Shown one piece after another: positions 1-7,549 of a stretch of DNA of 64,000 nucleotides. Made by a program: the position numbers and the translations under genes. The DNA is from CALMFG01 sp963666035. GTDB taxonomy: Bacteria; Bacillota; Clostridia; Christensenellales; CALMFG01. The DNA lies in NCBI GenBank assembly GCA_963666035.2, contig CAXXJI010000020.1, positions 68,019 through 132,018 of the forward strand, in the 5' to 3' direction. How positions within the stretch are numbered: position 1 is the stretch's first letter; each line of letters begins with the position of its first letter. The notes below the pieces were generated by a model that did not search any database, had not been told where the DNA came from, and saw only the letters and a list, made by a program, of their open reading frames with translations.

Positions 1-817
1 TTCGCGTCATACCGTACATAGAGCCCCAAAGGAGCGTGGCTTCTTTCTTGCAGGGGCCTTTTTGGTAGCCGGCGTATCTGGCATAATCATCAATAACACG
101 CTGCGGGTTTTTGCGCCAGACAATGCCATGACCAGGGGCTACGATTTTGATGGGCAGTGCACGGCATTTGGCAACGGCTTTATCGACAAACAGTGAGAAA
201 GCCCCGATGATATTGGCGTAATACCGAAGCGCTTCGGATTCGTAAAAATCCAAAGTTTTATCATCCAAAAGGTCGTCGTACCCTTCGGCGGAGACACTGC
301 CGAATGAACCGAACGCGTCACAAGGGAAAAGTGTGCCAGAAAGCGTGTCGAAGGTAGCGATGGTATCCGGCCAGTGGACATTGGGGATGTCGATAAACTG
401 CAAAACGCGCCCTGCGCCGAGATCCACGCTGTCTCCCTCTTTGACCACCTGAATATTATCGGTATGCTCAAAAAACGCGTTTAAAAGATTGGCGGACTTT
501 TGGGAACACAAGATCTTCGCTTCGGGCTTTAATTTTTCAATCGTGCTGATCCATCCCGAATGATCAGGCTCCATATGATTGATAATGAGATAATCAACCG
601 TCTCAATCTGCACATCCATTTTGTCCAGCGCCTCTTTGAAATGCTGGGCTAGATCGCTGTAGCAAAGCACACCGTCCACAATGGCGGTTTTTTCACCTTT
701 TATAATATAGGAATTCAATGAGACACCGTGCGGCAAGTCCCAAAAACCTTCAAAAAGAATATTTTCAACATTGGTGGTGATACGGGTAATGCCATCGGTT
801 ACTTTAGTAATATTCAT
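1..817 (-). CDS. fprA: FprA-type flavodiiron protein, 3' end outside window
   Basis: Flavodiiron proteins reduce O2 to water (or NO to N2O) in the cytoplasm, protecting anaerobes. The 272 codons seen cover the whole metallo-beta-lactamase-like domain: the diiron ligands appear as NHMEPDHSG (about residues 80-88), NVHWPD, LFPCDAFGSFG and APGHG. The last visible codons, GSMYGMT, are the FMN phosphate loop that opens the flavodoxin domain, so the flavodoxin part lies beyond the window edge. The ATG at 817 follows AAAGGA at good spacing, and a near-consensus promoter lies upstream. It is transcribed away from the zinc-ribbon gene. Subclass (O2 or NO preference) cannot be read from sequence. Confidence 0.93.
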   Translation of the reverse strand, partial: MNITKVTDGITRITTNVENILFEGFWDLPHGVSLNSYIIKGEKTAIVDGVLCYSDLAQHFKEALDKMDVQIETVDYLIINHMEPDHSGWISTIEKLKPEAKILCSQKSANLLNAFFEHTDNIQVVKEGDSVDLGAGRVLQFIDIPNVHWPDTIATFDTLSGTLFPCDAFGSFGSVSAEGYDDLLDDKTLDFYESEALRYYANIIGAFSLFVDKAVAKCRALPIKIVAPGHGIVWRKNPQRVIDDYARYAGYQKGPCKKEATLLWGSMYGMTR

Positions 818-849
818 CTGTTTTTCCTTTCCATTCATCTTTCATTCTC

Positions 850-878
850 ATTCTATGCGCTCTAAAAATATCTGTCAA
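850..878 (-). promoter_or_regulatory. Promoter of the flavodiiron gene
   Basis: On the minus strand TTGACA (878-873), a 17-nt spacer and TAGAAT (855-850) form a near-consensus sigma-A promoter about 33 nt upstream of the flavodiiron start codon. Confidence 0.75.
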
Positions 879-1037
879 CAAAATGCAACGATTGCGACCG
901 ATAAAAATGAACGATTTGATTTTAAGCGAGAGAACCTTAAGGGAAACGCAGGTAAATGATAAACATTTTGACTGACACTTGAAAAAGCGTATCAGGGTGT
1001 GGTATCGTCAATTTAAAAGAAAAGCGGAGGAAAAGCG

Positions 1038-1220
1038 ATGCCCGACCTAAAGCTGAAATGCACCGATTGCGGCCAGCCTTTTTTATTCACCGAAAAAGAA
1101 CAGACTTTTTATGCGGAAAAAGGTTTTAACACCAAGCCAAAACGCTGCTTGGAATGCCGAAAAAAGCGCGATGAAAAACTGCGGCAGAAGCGAAAAGAAA
1201 ATAGCGGGGGCAGTTGGTAG
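1038..1220 (+). CDS. Small zinc-ribbon protein
   Basis: This 60-residue protein has two Cys pairs, CTDCG near residue 9 and CLECR near residue 37, joined by an aromatic stretch (FLFTEKEQTFYAEKGF), followed by a very basic tail. That is the layout of the zinc-ribbon family found as tiny stand-alone proteins in Firmicutes (zf-trcl type); the family has no firm function. GGAGG lies 7 nt before the ATG. It is monocistronic, between the divergent flavodiiron gene and the TctC-like lipoprotein gene. Confidence 0.8.
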   Translation: MPDLKLKCTDCGQPFLFTEKEQTFYAEKGFNTKPKRCLECRKKRDEKLRQKRKENSGGSW

Positions 1221-1296
1221 GAATTGGGGCTTAAAATATATCATTGTGGTATGATATAATGACGTCAATATAATATCGTTTTTACCTGGAGACATT

Positions 1297-2400
1297 ATGA
1301 AAACAAAGAAAATCATCATTCCTATCATCCTTATCCTGATCGCAGCGATCATGAGCGGATGTCTGGTACAGGACAATACAGCGCCGGTTGCCTCAAAAAA
1401 ACCAATCGCGGCGCCCACACCCACGCCGGTACCCATCGCCGATGAAGGTTACCCTGCGACGATTATACAGTGGATGATCCCGTTTGGTGCGGGGACTGAT
1501 GTGGATGATTGGAATCGCGCGATCGGGGATGCGTTTGCGCAGCATTTAAGCTGGCGGGTGATGTATACTAATATTTCGGGCGGGCTTTCGGGTTCGACAG
1601 GTACCTATAAAGTTTACCATTCCCGCCACGACGGCTATATGTACGTCGGAGTCAGTGAACGCAGTCTGACGATACCGATCTATGTGGAAGGTACACTGTC
1701 CAGCAAGGACTGGATTTATTTTATTGCGGGCGGAACACCGATGGTGCTCTGTTCCAGTCGAGACATCGGTCTTGAAACACTTGACGAATTTATTCTGGCG
1801 GCCAAGAGCGTGGAAAAGGACGATGCGCTGACCATCGCGTCATGGGGCGGCGGGCTTTACGCCGCACTGCCGTATTATTTCATCACCGAAAGCGGCATTA
1901 CTTTTAAATTGAAAAACTATAACAGCGAGGAAGATGCGCTGGCTGCGGCACGGAACGCGGAAGTGGATGGCATCATCGCACCAGCTGATTTCGTTAAAGA
2001 GTCGATCAGCGAGGGACGGTTGATTCCGCTGGCGGTCATGGATGATAAAGATTTGACCAATCACAGCTTTTATAGTAAAACGATTCCGTCGATTCGCACC
2101 GAAGTGCCCGAACTGCCCGCCGAAGGGCTGGAGGCACTACGGCAGTTCAGAGGTTTTGCTGTGCCGGCGGATACCCCGCGCGAGATTGTTTTAGCCATTC
2201 AGGATGGTTTCTTGAGGCTGAAGGACAACGAAGCGTTTAATCAATTTTTAAATTCGGTTTATGGCACTATGTATCTGTATTCGGATGAGGAAGCCAGAAC
2301 GTATATTGAGCTTTCTGAGCAGTACCTTTGCTGGATATTGTCGGATATGAATAAGGGCGGGTATACTCCGGAGTATGTGGGCATCGAGCGTCCGTACTAA
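1297..2400 (+). CDS. TctC/Bug-type solute-binding lipoprotein, orphan
   Basis: The 367-residue product begins with a lipoprotein signal peptide (hydrophobic 5-19, lipobox MSGC with Cys near 22), then a Pro/Thr-rich linker. The rest fits the extracytoplasmic receptor of tripartite tricarboxylate transporters: PFGAGTDVDDWNRAIG near residue 60 is the conserved N-terminal beta-strand and helix, and YKVYHSRHDGYMY and AVPADTPREI match later family motifs. In the family the protein captures a carboxylate outside the membrane and delivers it to TctA/TctB permeases. No tctA or tctB is present here, so it is an orphan receptor or works with a distant permease. The substrate is unknown. A strong terminator follows at once. 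Confidence 0.78.
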   Translation: MKTKKIIIPIILILIAAIMSGCLVQDNTAPVASKKPIAAPTPTPVPIADEGYPATIIQWMIPFGAGTDVDDWNRAIGDAFAQHLSWRVMYTNISGGLSGSTGTYKVYHSRHDGYMYVGVSERSLTIPIYVEGTLSSKDWIYFIAGGTPMVLCSSRDIGLETLDEFILAAKSVEKDDALTIASWGGGLYAALPYYFITESGITFKLKNYNSEEDALAAARNAEVDGIIAPADFVKESISEGRLIPLAVMDDKDLTNHSFYSKTIPSIRTEVPELPAEGLEALRQFRGFAVPADTPREIVLAIQDGFLRLKDNEAFNQFLNSVYGTMYLYSDEEARTYIELSEQYLCWILSDMNKGGYTPEYVGIERPY

Positions 2401-2408
2401 TACTGATT

Positions 2409-2442
2409 AAAAAAAACCGCTTATAAGAAAGCGGTTTTTTTT
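2409..2442. terminator. Bidirectional rho-independent terminator
   Basis: AAACCGCTT and AAGCGGTTT flank a short loop, with A-tract before and T-tract after. It sits between the convergent TctC-like and alpha/beta hydrolase genes and can serve both. Confidence 0.9.
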
Positions 2443-2458
2443 GTATTCAATCATATAG

Positions 2459-3379
2459 TTAAGCCAGAATAAAATCGCAGATATCCTGATAGACGATTTC
2501 TTTGCCAATCTCGTTTAAAACTTCGTGCCGCATGCCGGGGTAAACCTTGAGCGTCAGATTTTTAATGCCCGCTTTTTCGTAACCCGCCACGACTTTGTTA
2601 AAATCAACGCGATTTTTGCCAGCCAGCGGGTCGTCCTCTCCGCTGACGATCAACATCGGCATATCTTTGTTGACGTTTTCGAAGCTTTGTTTTTTGCCGA
2701 TCAGCTGGATACCCGAAAGCATTTCGCGCGCGTATTCCACGGTGACAAGGTTGCCGCAGCGCGGGTCGGCGATATACGCATCCACCACTTTTTCGTCATG
2801 TGTGATAAAGTCAAACGGTGTGCGCGGGTTTTTGATGCGGTTATTCAACGTGCCGTAGACCAGCGTATGCACCAGATTGGAACGGGTTTTACGACCCTTT
2901 AATTTAACAAAAGCGTTGGATAGGAATTTGCCAAAACCGATCAAAAATGGTGCGGCATCGCCTGTGCCGCAGATCACTGCTTTGTCTGCCGCGTTCGGGT
3001 GCTCGGCGATCAGTGTTCGGAGCAAAAAAGAACCCATCGAATGCCCAAACACCGTCAAAGTCAGCTTAGGTTGCTCTTCTCTTATCAGCGCAATGATTTG
3101 CATAATATCCGCGATCGATTGATGCCATCCGTCGTCACGATCTGAAAAATAGGCGACGTCAGCATCGTCCTTCGCGGTGGCGCCATGTCCGCGCTGATCG
3201 AAGGTATATACTGCGATACCCGCTTTTTCCAAGAATGAGGCAAAGTTAAAATAGCGCGTGGCGTGTTCGATGGACCCATGGAGAATCAAAAAAGCGGCTT
3301 TGGGTTTGGCGGGTATAAACTTGTATGACGAAAGTTTTAGTCCATCCGAAGCCGTGACAAGAAAATCTTTTTTACTCAT
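2459..3379 (-). CDS. Alpha/beta hydrolase, monoacylglycerol-lipase/lysophospholipase type
   Basis: A 306-residue cytoplasmic serine hydrolase. The nucleophile elbow is GHSMGS, with an oxyanion-hole LHGSIEH and the family motif FDQRGHG upstream. The C-terminal acid and His lie in VSGEDDPLAG and YPGMRHEVLNE. This is the PldB / monoglyceride lipase pattern, so the substrate is probably a lysophospholipid or monoacylglycerol, but that is family inference. The start at 3379 (MSKKDF) is chosen because AAAGGGAG precedes it; an in-frame ATG 99 nt upstream has no such site and would add an unconserved segment. Confidence 0.88.
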   Translation of the reverse strand: MSKKDFLVTASDGLKLSSYKFIPAKPKAAFLILHGSIEHATRYFNFASFLEKAGIAVYTFDQRGHGATAKDDADVAYFSDRDDGWHQSIADIMQIIALIREEQPKLTLTVFGHSMGSFLLRTLIAEHPNAADKAVICGTGDAAPFLIGFGKFLSNAFVKLKGRKTRSNLVHTLVYGTLNNRIKNPRTPFDFITHDEKVVDAYIADPRCGNLVTVEYAREMLSGIQLIGKKQSFENVNKDMPMLIVSGEDDPLAGKNRVDFNKVVAGYEKAGIKNLTLKVYPGMRHEVLNEIGKEIVYQDICDFILA

Positions 3380-3536
3380 GGTTTTACTCCCTTTGTTTAA
3401 AAAAGCTTTATATTGCATGAATTGATATTGGATAGTAACTATGATATATATTATATAATGGTTTTTAAGAATGTCCAAATATTATTTAAACAATATTGAT
3501 AAGCGATTATAAAAAAGACAAGAGAGCAAATGAAGA

Positions 3537-4976
3537 ATGGATAAAATGTACGATGTCATCATCATCGGGGCGGGGACATCGGGCGGTATGACAGCCCGTG
3601 CGCTTTCCCGGTACAAGCTGGATATAGCTATGATTGAAAAGACCGCGGACGCAGGAGGGGGCACATCCAAAGCCAATTCGGGCATTGTTCACGGCGGTTA
3701 CGACGCTGAGCCCGGCACATTAAAAGCGCTTTTAAACCAGCGCGGCAACGCAATGATGGATGCGGTTTGCTGGGACTTGGATGTCAATTTCCGGCGTAAC
3801 GGGTCGATGGTGGTGGCGTTTGATGAAGAGGATATGAAAACGCTGAATGCGCTTTATGAGCGCGGTCAGACCAACCATATTCCGGGTTTATCGATAATTG
3901 ATCACGTCAAAGCCAAGGATTTAGAGCCCAACCTATCCGATAACGTCATCGGGGCGCTGCTTTGCGAAAGTGCGGGCGTGGTGAACCCCTATGAACTGGC
4001 AGTGGGCGCGGTAGAAAACGCCGTGATGAATGGGACAGAGGTCTTTTTTGATACCGAAGTCATAGGGATAAAATATGAAGCGGATTTGATTACCGTTGTC
4101 ACCGACAAAGGCGAGTTTACCACCCGCTATCTGGTCAACGCGGCCGGGGTATATGGCGGTGTGGTGGCGGAGATGTATGGTGAGACGGTGCAGATCACCC
4201 CGCGCAAAGGCGAATATCTGCTGTATGACCAGGCAGTGAGTCAGGTGGTCAGCCACACTGTTTTCCAGACGCCTTCTAAGATGGGCAAAGGCATCCTCGT
4301 GACGCCCACTGTGGAAGGAAATTTGCTTTTGGGGCCCACCAGCGAGAACATTGAGGACAAAGACGATTTTTCGACCACACGCGACGGGCTGAAAGCCGTT
4401 TTGGATATTGCAAAGAAGAGCGTACCCGATTTGACCTTGAGCGGTGTAATCACTTCGTTTGCGGGACTTCGGGCGGTGCCCGAGGGCGGAGATTTTATCA
4501 TTCGAAAAAGCGAAGTCAACCCAAAAATCATCGACTGTATCGGCATCGAATCTCCGGGGCTCTCTTCCAGTCCGGCGATCGGCGAATATGTACTTGAGCT
4601 TTTGCAAAATGCGGGGCTTAAAACGGAAGAGAATGGTAGCTATCAGTCTAAGAACAAAAAGCGCTTACGCTTTGCGACGCTTAGCGATGAAGAACGTGCA
4701 GAAGCGATTGAGCGAAACCCCAAATACGGGCATATCGTATGCCGATGTGAAACCGTGACCGAAGGTGAAATCATCGACGCCATCCATCGTCCAGCGGGAG
4801 CGACTACGGTGGACGGGGTGAAGCACAGGACACGAGCTGGCGCGGGACGGTGTCATGGCGGCTTTTGCGGGCCGGTGGTGATGCAGATTCTCTCTCGGGA
4901 GCTTAATATCCCGATGGAAGAGATTCGCCGGACAGATGACGGTTCCTGGATTGTAAGCAAAAAGACAAAGGCTTAA
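3537..4976 (+). CDS. FAD-dependent oxidoreductase with C-terminal BFD [2Fe-2S] domain (GlpA-like)
   Basis: This 479-residue protein starts with a Rossmann FAD site (IIGAGTSGGMTARAL, about residues 8-22), continues through a DAO-type domain (GGTSKANSGIVHGGYDA) and ends with a BFD-like [2Fe-2S] domain whose Cys are in CRCE and CHGGFC (residues about 400-445). That architecture matches GlpA-type anaerobic glycerol-3-phosphate dehydrogenases of Firmicutes. It is the first of three tightly packed genes (7-nt gap, then a 4-bp overlap) with a second FAD/NAD protein and DUF1667, a known conserved trio. Glycerol-3-phosphate oxidation is the likely role, but no glpK or glpF is nearby. The start lacks a clear ribosome site; an ATG 9 nt further in is the alternative. 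Confidence 0.85.
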   Translation: MDKMYDVIIIGAGTSGGMTARALSRYKLDIAMIEKTADAGGGTSKANSGIVHGGYDAEPGTLKALLNQRGNAMMDAVCWDLDVNFRRNGSMVVAFDEEDMKTLNALYERGQTNHIPGLSIIDHVKAKDLEPNLSDNVIGALLCESAGVVNPYELAVGAVENAVMNGTEVFFDTEVIGIKYEADLITVVTDKGEFTTRYLVNAAGVYGGVVAEMYGETVQITPRKGEYLLYDQAVSQVVSHTVFQTPSKMGKGILVTPTVEGNLLLGPTSENIEDKDDFSTTRDGLKAVLDIAKKSVPDLTLSGVITSFAGLRAVPEGGDFIIRKSEVNPKIIDCIGIESPGLSSSPAIGEYVLELLQNAGLKTEENGSYQSKNKKRLRFATLSDEERAEAIERNPKYGHIVCRCETVTEGEIIDAIHRPAGATTVDGVKHRTRAGAGRCHGGFCGPVVMQILSRELNIPMEEIRRTDDGSWIVSKKTKA

Positions 4977-4983
4977 ACATACG

Positions 4984-6252
4984 ATGAAAGATAATATTTT
5001 AAAATATGATGTGGTGGTCATCGGCGGCGGCCCGGCAGGGTTGGCGGCGGCGCTCAGTGCCTATGAAAACGGTACAAAAAGTGTGGCGATCCTTGAACGC
5101 GCGGGTGAACTCGGCGGCATTTTAGATCAATGCATTCACAACGGTTTCGGCTTGCATTACTTCAAGGAAGAATTGACCGGGCCGGAATATGCGTATCGGT
5201 TTATTAAACAGATCAGCGAAACTAAAATCAAGACATATCTTAACACAATGGTGACCGATATTACGTCATCCAGGCTGGTGACCGCTTACAGCGAAGTGCA
5301 CGGACAGCTGAAAATCTCGGCGGGTGCGGTAGTGTTGGCAATGGGTTCACGGGAGCGGACGCGGGGCGCGCTGAACATTCCGGGCCAGCGTCCGGCGGGC
5401 ATCTTTACTGCGGGCACGGCACAGCGCTTGGTGAACATCGAAGGGTATATGCCGGGCAGTACGGTGGTCATTTTGGGATCGGGAGACATCGGGCTGATTA
5501 TGGCAAGACGGTTGACACTGGAAGGTGCGAAGGTGGAGGCGGTGATCGAGCTTCTGCCATATTCGGGCGGTTTACAGCGCAATATTGTGCAGTGTTTAAA
5601 CGACTATGATATTCCGCTGTACCTTTCGCATACGGTGACGCAGATACACGGTCACGCACGGGTGAATGGTGTCACTTACGCCAAGGTGGATGAAAACCGT
5701 CAGCCGATTGCGGGTACCGAAAAAACTATCGCTTGCGACACACTGCTCTTAAGCGTGGGGCTGATCCCCGAAAACGAACTTTCCAAAAAATGCGGGGTTC
5801 AGCTGGACGCGGTGACTGGCGGGCCGATGGTGGATCAGAATATGCAGACGAATGTGCCCGGTGTGTTTGCCTGCGGTAATGTGGCGCATATTCACGATCT
5901 GGTCGATTACGTGACTGATGAAGGTATGCTGGCGGGAAAAAAGGCGGCTTTGTTCGCCAAAGGAAAGCTGAAAACCGCTAAAAAACATATCGCGGTTCAG
6001 GCGGGCGAAAATGTGCGCTATGTTCTGCCGCAGATGATAGGGAAGAAAAAAGCAAAGAAAACTAAAGTTTTTTTCCGCGTGGCAAAACCGATGGAAAAAG
6101 GCAGGCTTTCGGTACTTTATGACCAAAAAAGCGGCAAAGAGAAGAACAAACGGCATCTGGCGCCCGGAGAGATGGAGCGCGTTATGCTGGATAGCAAGAT
6201 GCTGAAAAAGACGAAAAAAACGGTATCGGTACAGGTGAAGATAAAAAAATGA
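4984..6252 (+). CDS. FAD/NAD(P)-binding oxidoreductase, second subunit of the GlpA-like set
   Basis: This 422-residue protein has an N-terminal FAD Rossmann motif (VVIGGGPAGLAAALSA, residues 11-26), a second dinucleotide motif (VVILGSGDIGLIMARR near 163-178), and the FAD-ribityl motif GVFACGNVAHIHD near 297. It resembles pyridine-nucleotide disulfide oxidoreductases but lacks a redox CxxC at the usual place; only a single Cys is seen in LDQCIHNG. It lies between the GlpA-like gene and DUF1667 with overlapping ends, implying one complex. Probable role: passing electrons from the dehydrogenase to NAD(P) or another acceptor (inference). The last 80 residues are Lys-rich. Confidence 0.85.
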   Translation: MKDNILKYDVVVIGGGPAGLAAALSAYENGTKSVAILERAGELGGILDQCIHNGFGLHYFKEELTGPEYAYRFIKQISETKIKTYLNTMVTDITSSRLVTAYSEVHGQLKISAGAVVLAMGSRERTRGALNIPGQRPAGIFTAGTAQRLVNIEGYMPGSTVVILGSGDIGLIMARRLTLEGAKVEAVIELLPYSGGLQRNIVQCLNDYDIPLYLSHTVTQIHGHARVNGVTYAKVDENRQPIAGTEKTIACDTLLLSVGLIPENELSKKCGVQLDAVTGGPMVDQNMQTNVPGVFACGNVAHIHDLVDYVTDEGMLAGKKAALFAKGKLKTAKKHIAVQAGENVRYVLPQMIGKKKAKKTKVFFRVAKPMEKGRLSVLYDQKSGKEKNKRHLAPGEMERVMLDSKMLKKTKKTVSVQVKIKK

Positions 6253-6623
6253 CGACAAAACAACAGACAATTACGTGCACAGTGTGTCCCAAAGGCTGTC
6301 GGGTGACTGTGACATATGACGATCAAGGTAAAGTAAAAAAGATCACGGGGAATTCTTGTTCCAAGGGCGAGGCTTACGCGCGGGCTGAGTTGGTGGACCC
6401 TAAGCGGGTGCTGACCAGTACGGTGCGAGTCAGCGGCGGCGCCAAGCCCGTGATTTCGGTGAAAACCGATGCGCCGATTCCATTTAAAAAAATGATGGAC
6501 TGCATGGCTGAAGTCAGCCGTGTACGGGCAACAGCCCCGGTGAAGATGGGCGATGTACTGGCCAAAAACATCGCGGGCACCAAGGCCAACCTGGTGGCCA
6601 CCTGCGAGGCTGAGGCGGTATGA
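6249..6623 (+). CDS. DUF1667 protein, third member of the GlpA-like operon
   Basis: A 124-residue protein starting with CTVCPKGCRVTV, then NSCSKGEAYA. These four conserved Cys define DUF1667 and may hold a metal or Fe-S centre. The domain is known next to GlpA-like and FAD/NAD oxidoreductase genes in Firmicutes. ATGA overlaps join it to both neighbours (6249-6252 and 6620-6623), so it is translationally coupled. The exact role is unknown. Confidence 0.85.
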   Translation: MTTKQQTITCTVCPKGCRVTVTYDDQGKVKKITGNSCSKGEAYARAELVDPKRVLTSTVRVSGGAKPVISVKTDAPIPFKKMMDCMAEVSRVRATAPVKMGDVLAKNIAGTKANLVATCEAEAV

Positions 6624-7528
6624 AAAAGCTCTTTCTTTCGGGCGGCAGCGGATTTATCGGCAGAAATATCTTAGAGCAGCTGGGGTGCGAATACACCATT
6701 GATGCGCCCAGCCACAAGGACTTGTCTCTGGAAGACGAAGCCGAGGTCAGCGCTTTTTTCAAAAATAGATATTATGATGCCATCATCCATACGGCGGTCA
6801 AGCCCTACCATCGGATGGCGGAGGACACTCGCGATGTGTTTGATATCAATCTTGCGATGTACCAAAACTTAAAGGCTCAAGTAAAAAAAAATCGTGCGGA
6901 TAAGATGCTGGTGACGGGAACGGGCAGTGAATACAGCATGGATGCATATAAACCGAACATGTCTGAGGATTACTTTGGTCAGCATGTACCGAAAGACGTA
7001 GGTACGTTGTCGCGCTATCGAATGGCTGAGGATATTGAAAAAACGGATTTGCCTGTTTTTAATCTGCGCATTTTCGGCGTATTCGGGAAATACGAAAAGC
7101 ATGATATGCGTTTTATCTCGTCCAATATCCTAAGGCAACTATTCGGTTTGCCTATGACCATGAAACAAGACCGACGATTCAGCTATCTGTATATCGACGA
7201 CTTGATGATGGTGCTGAAAATGTTTATCGAGCAAACCTCGAGGCTGAAGACCTATAACATCGTGCCGAACGAAAAGGTTTTGCTGTCAGAGATTTTGGAG
7301 ATGATCCGGCAGGCGGCAGGCGCGGCCGACTACCCCGCTGAAATTTTAAGCCAAGGCATGGCCTCTGAATATACCGGTGATAACAGTCGGTTAATGACCG
7401 AATTTAGTGAATTGCAATTTACACCGATGCAAACAGCGGTGCAAAAGCTGTATGACTACTATCAGCAGAATATTGAGAAGTTCAGCAAGGCGGAACTTTT
7501 GGCGGACAGCATGACAAAAAGCGGCTGA
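6620..7528 (+). CDS. NAD-dependent epimerase/dehydratase-fold protein (extended SDR)
   Basis: A 302-residue Rossmann protein beginning LFLSGGSGFIGRNI, the GxxGxxG NAD(P) motif of extended SDRs. GTGSEYS near residue 98 and NLRIFGVFGKYE near 147 are typical of sugar-nucleotide epimerases. The usual YxxxK catalytic pair is not seen: the aligned place reads VGTLSRYRMAE, with no Tyr at the expected position and Arg for Lys, so activity may be altered. It overlaps the DUF1667 gene by 4 bp and is followed 21 nt later by the ATPase gene. The link to the oxidoreductase trio is only positional. Confidence 0.75.
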   Translation: MKKLFLSGGSGFIGRNILEQLGCEYTIDAPSHKDLSLEDEAEVSAFFKNRYYDAIIHTAVKPYHRMAEDTRDVFDINLAMYQNLKAQVKKNRADKMLVTGTGSEYSMDAYKPNMSEDYFGQHVPKDVGTLSRYRMAEDIEKTDLPVFNLRIFGVFGKYEKHDMRFISSNILRQLFGLPMTMKQDRRFSYLYIDDLMMVLKMFIEQTSRLKTYNIVPNEKVLLSEILEMIRQAAGAADYPAEILSQGMASEYTGDNSRLMTEFSELQFTPMQTAVQKLYDYYQQNIEKFSKAELLADSMTKSG

Positions 7529-7549
7529 CCGAAACGGAGGAGAATACAT

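Noticed and set aside
3933..4607. 224-codon open frame antisense to the GlpA-like gene
   Set aside because: The sense strand carries conserved FAD and BFD motifs; the antisense product has no recognisable domain or ribosome site.
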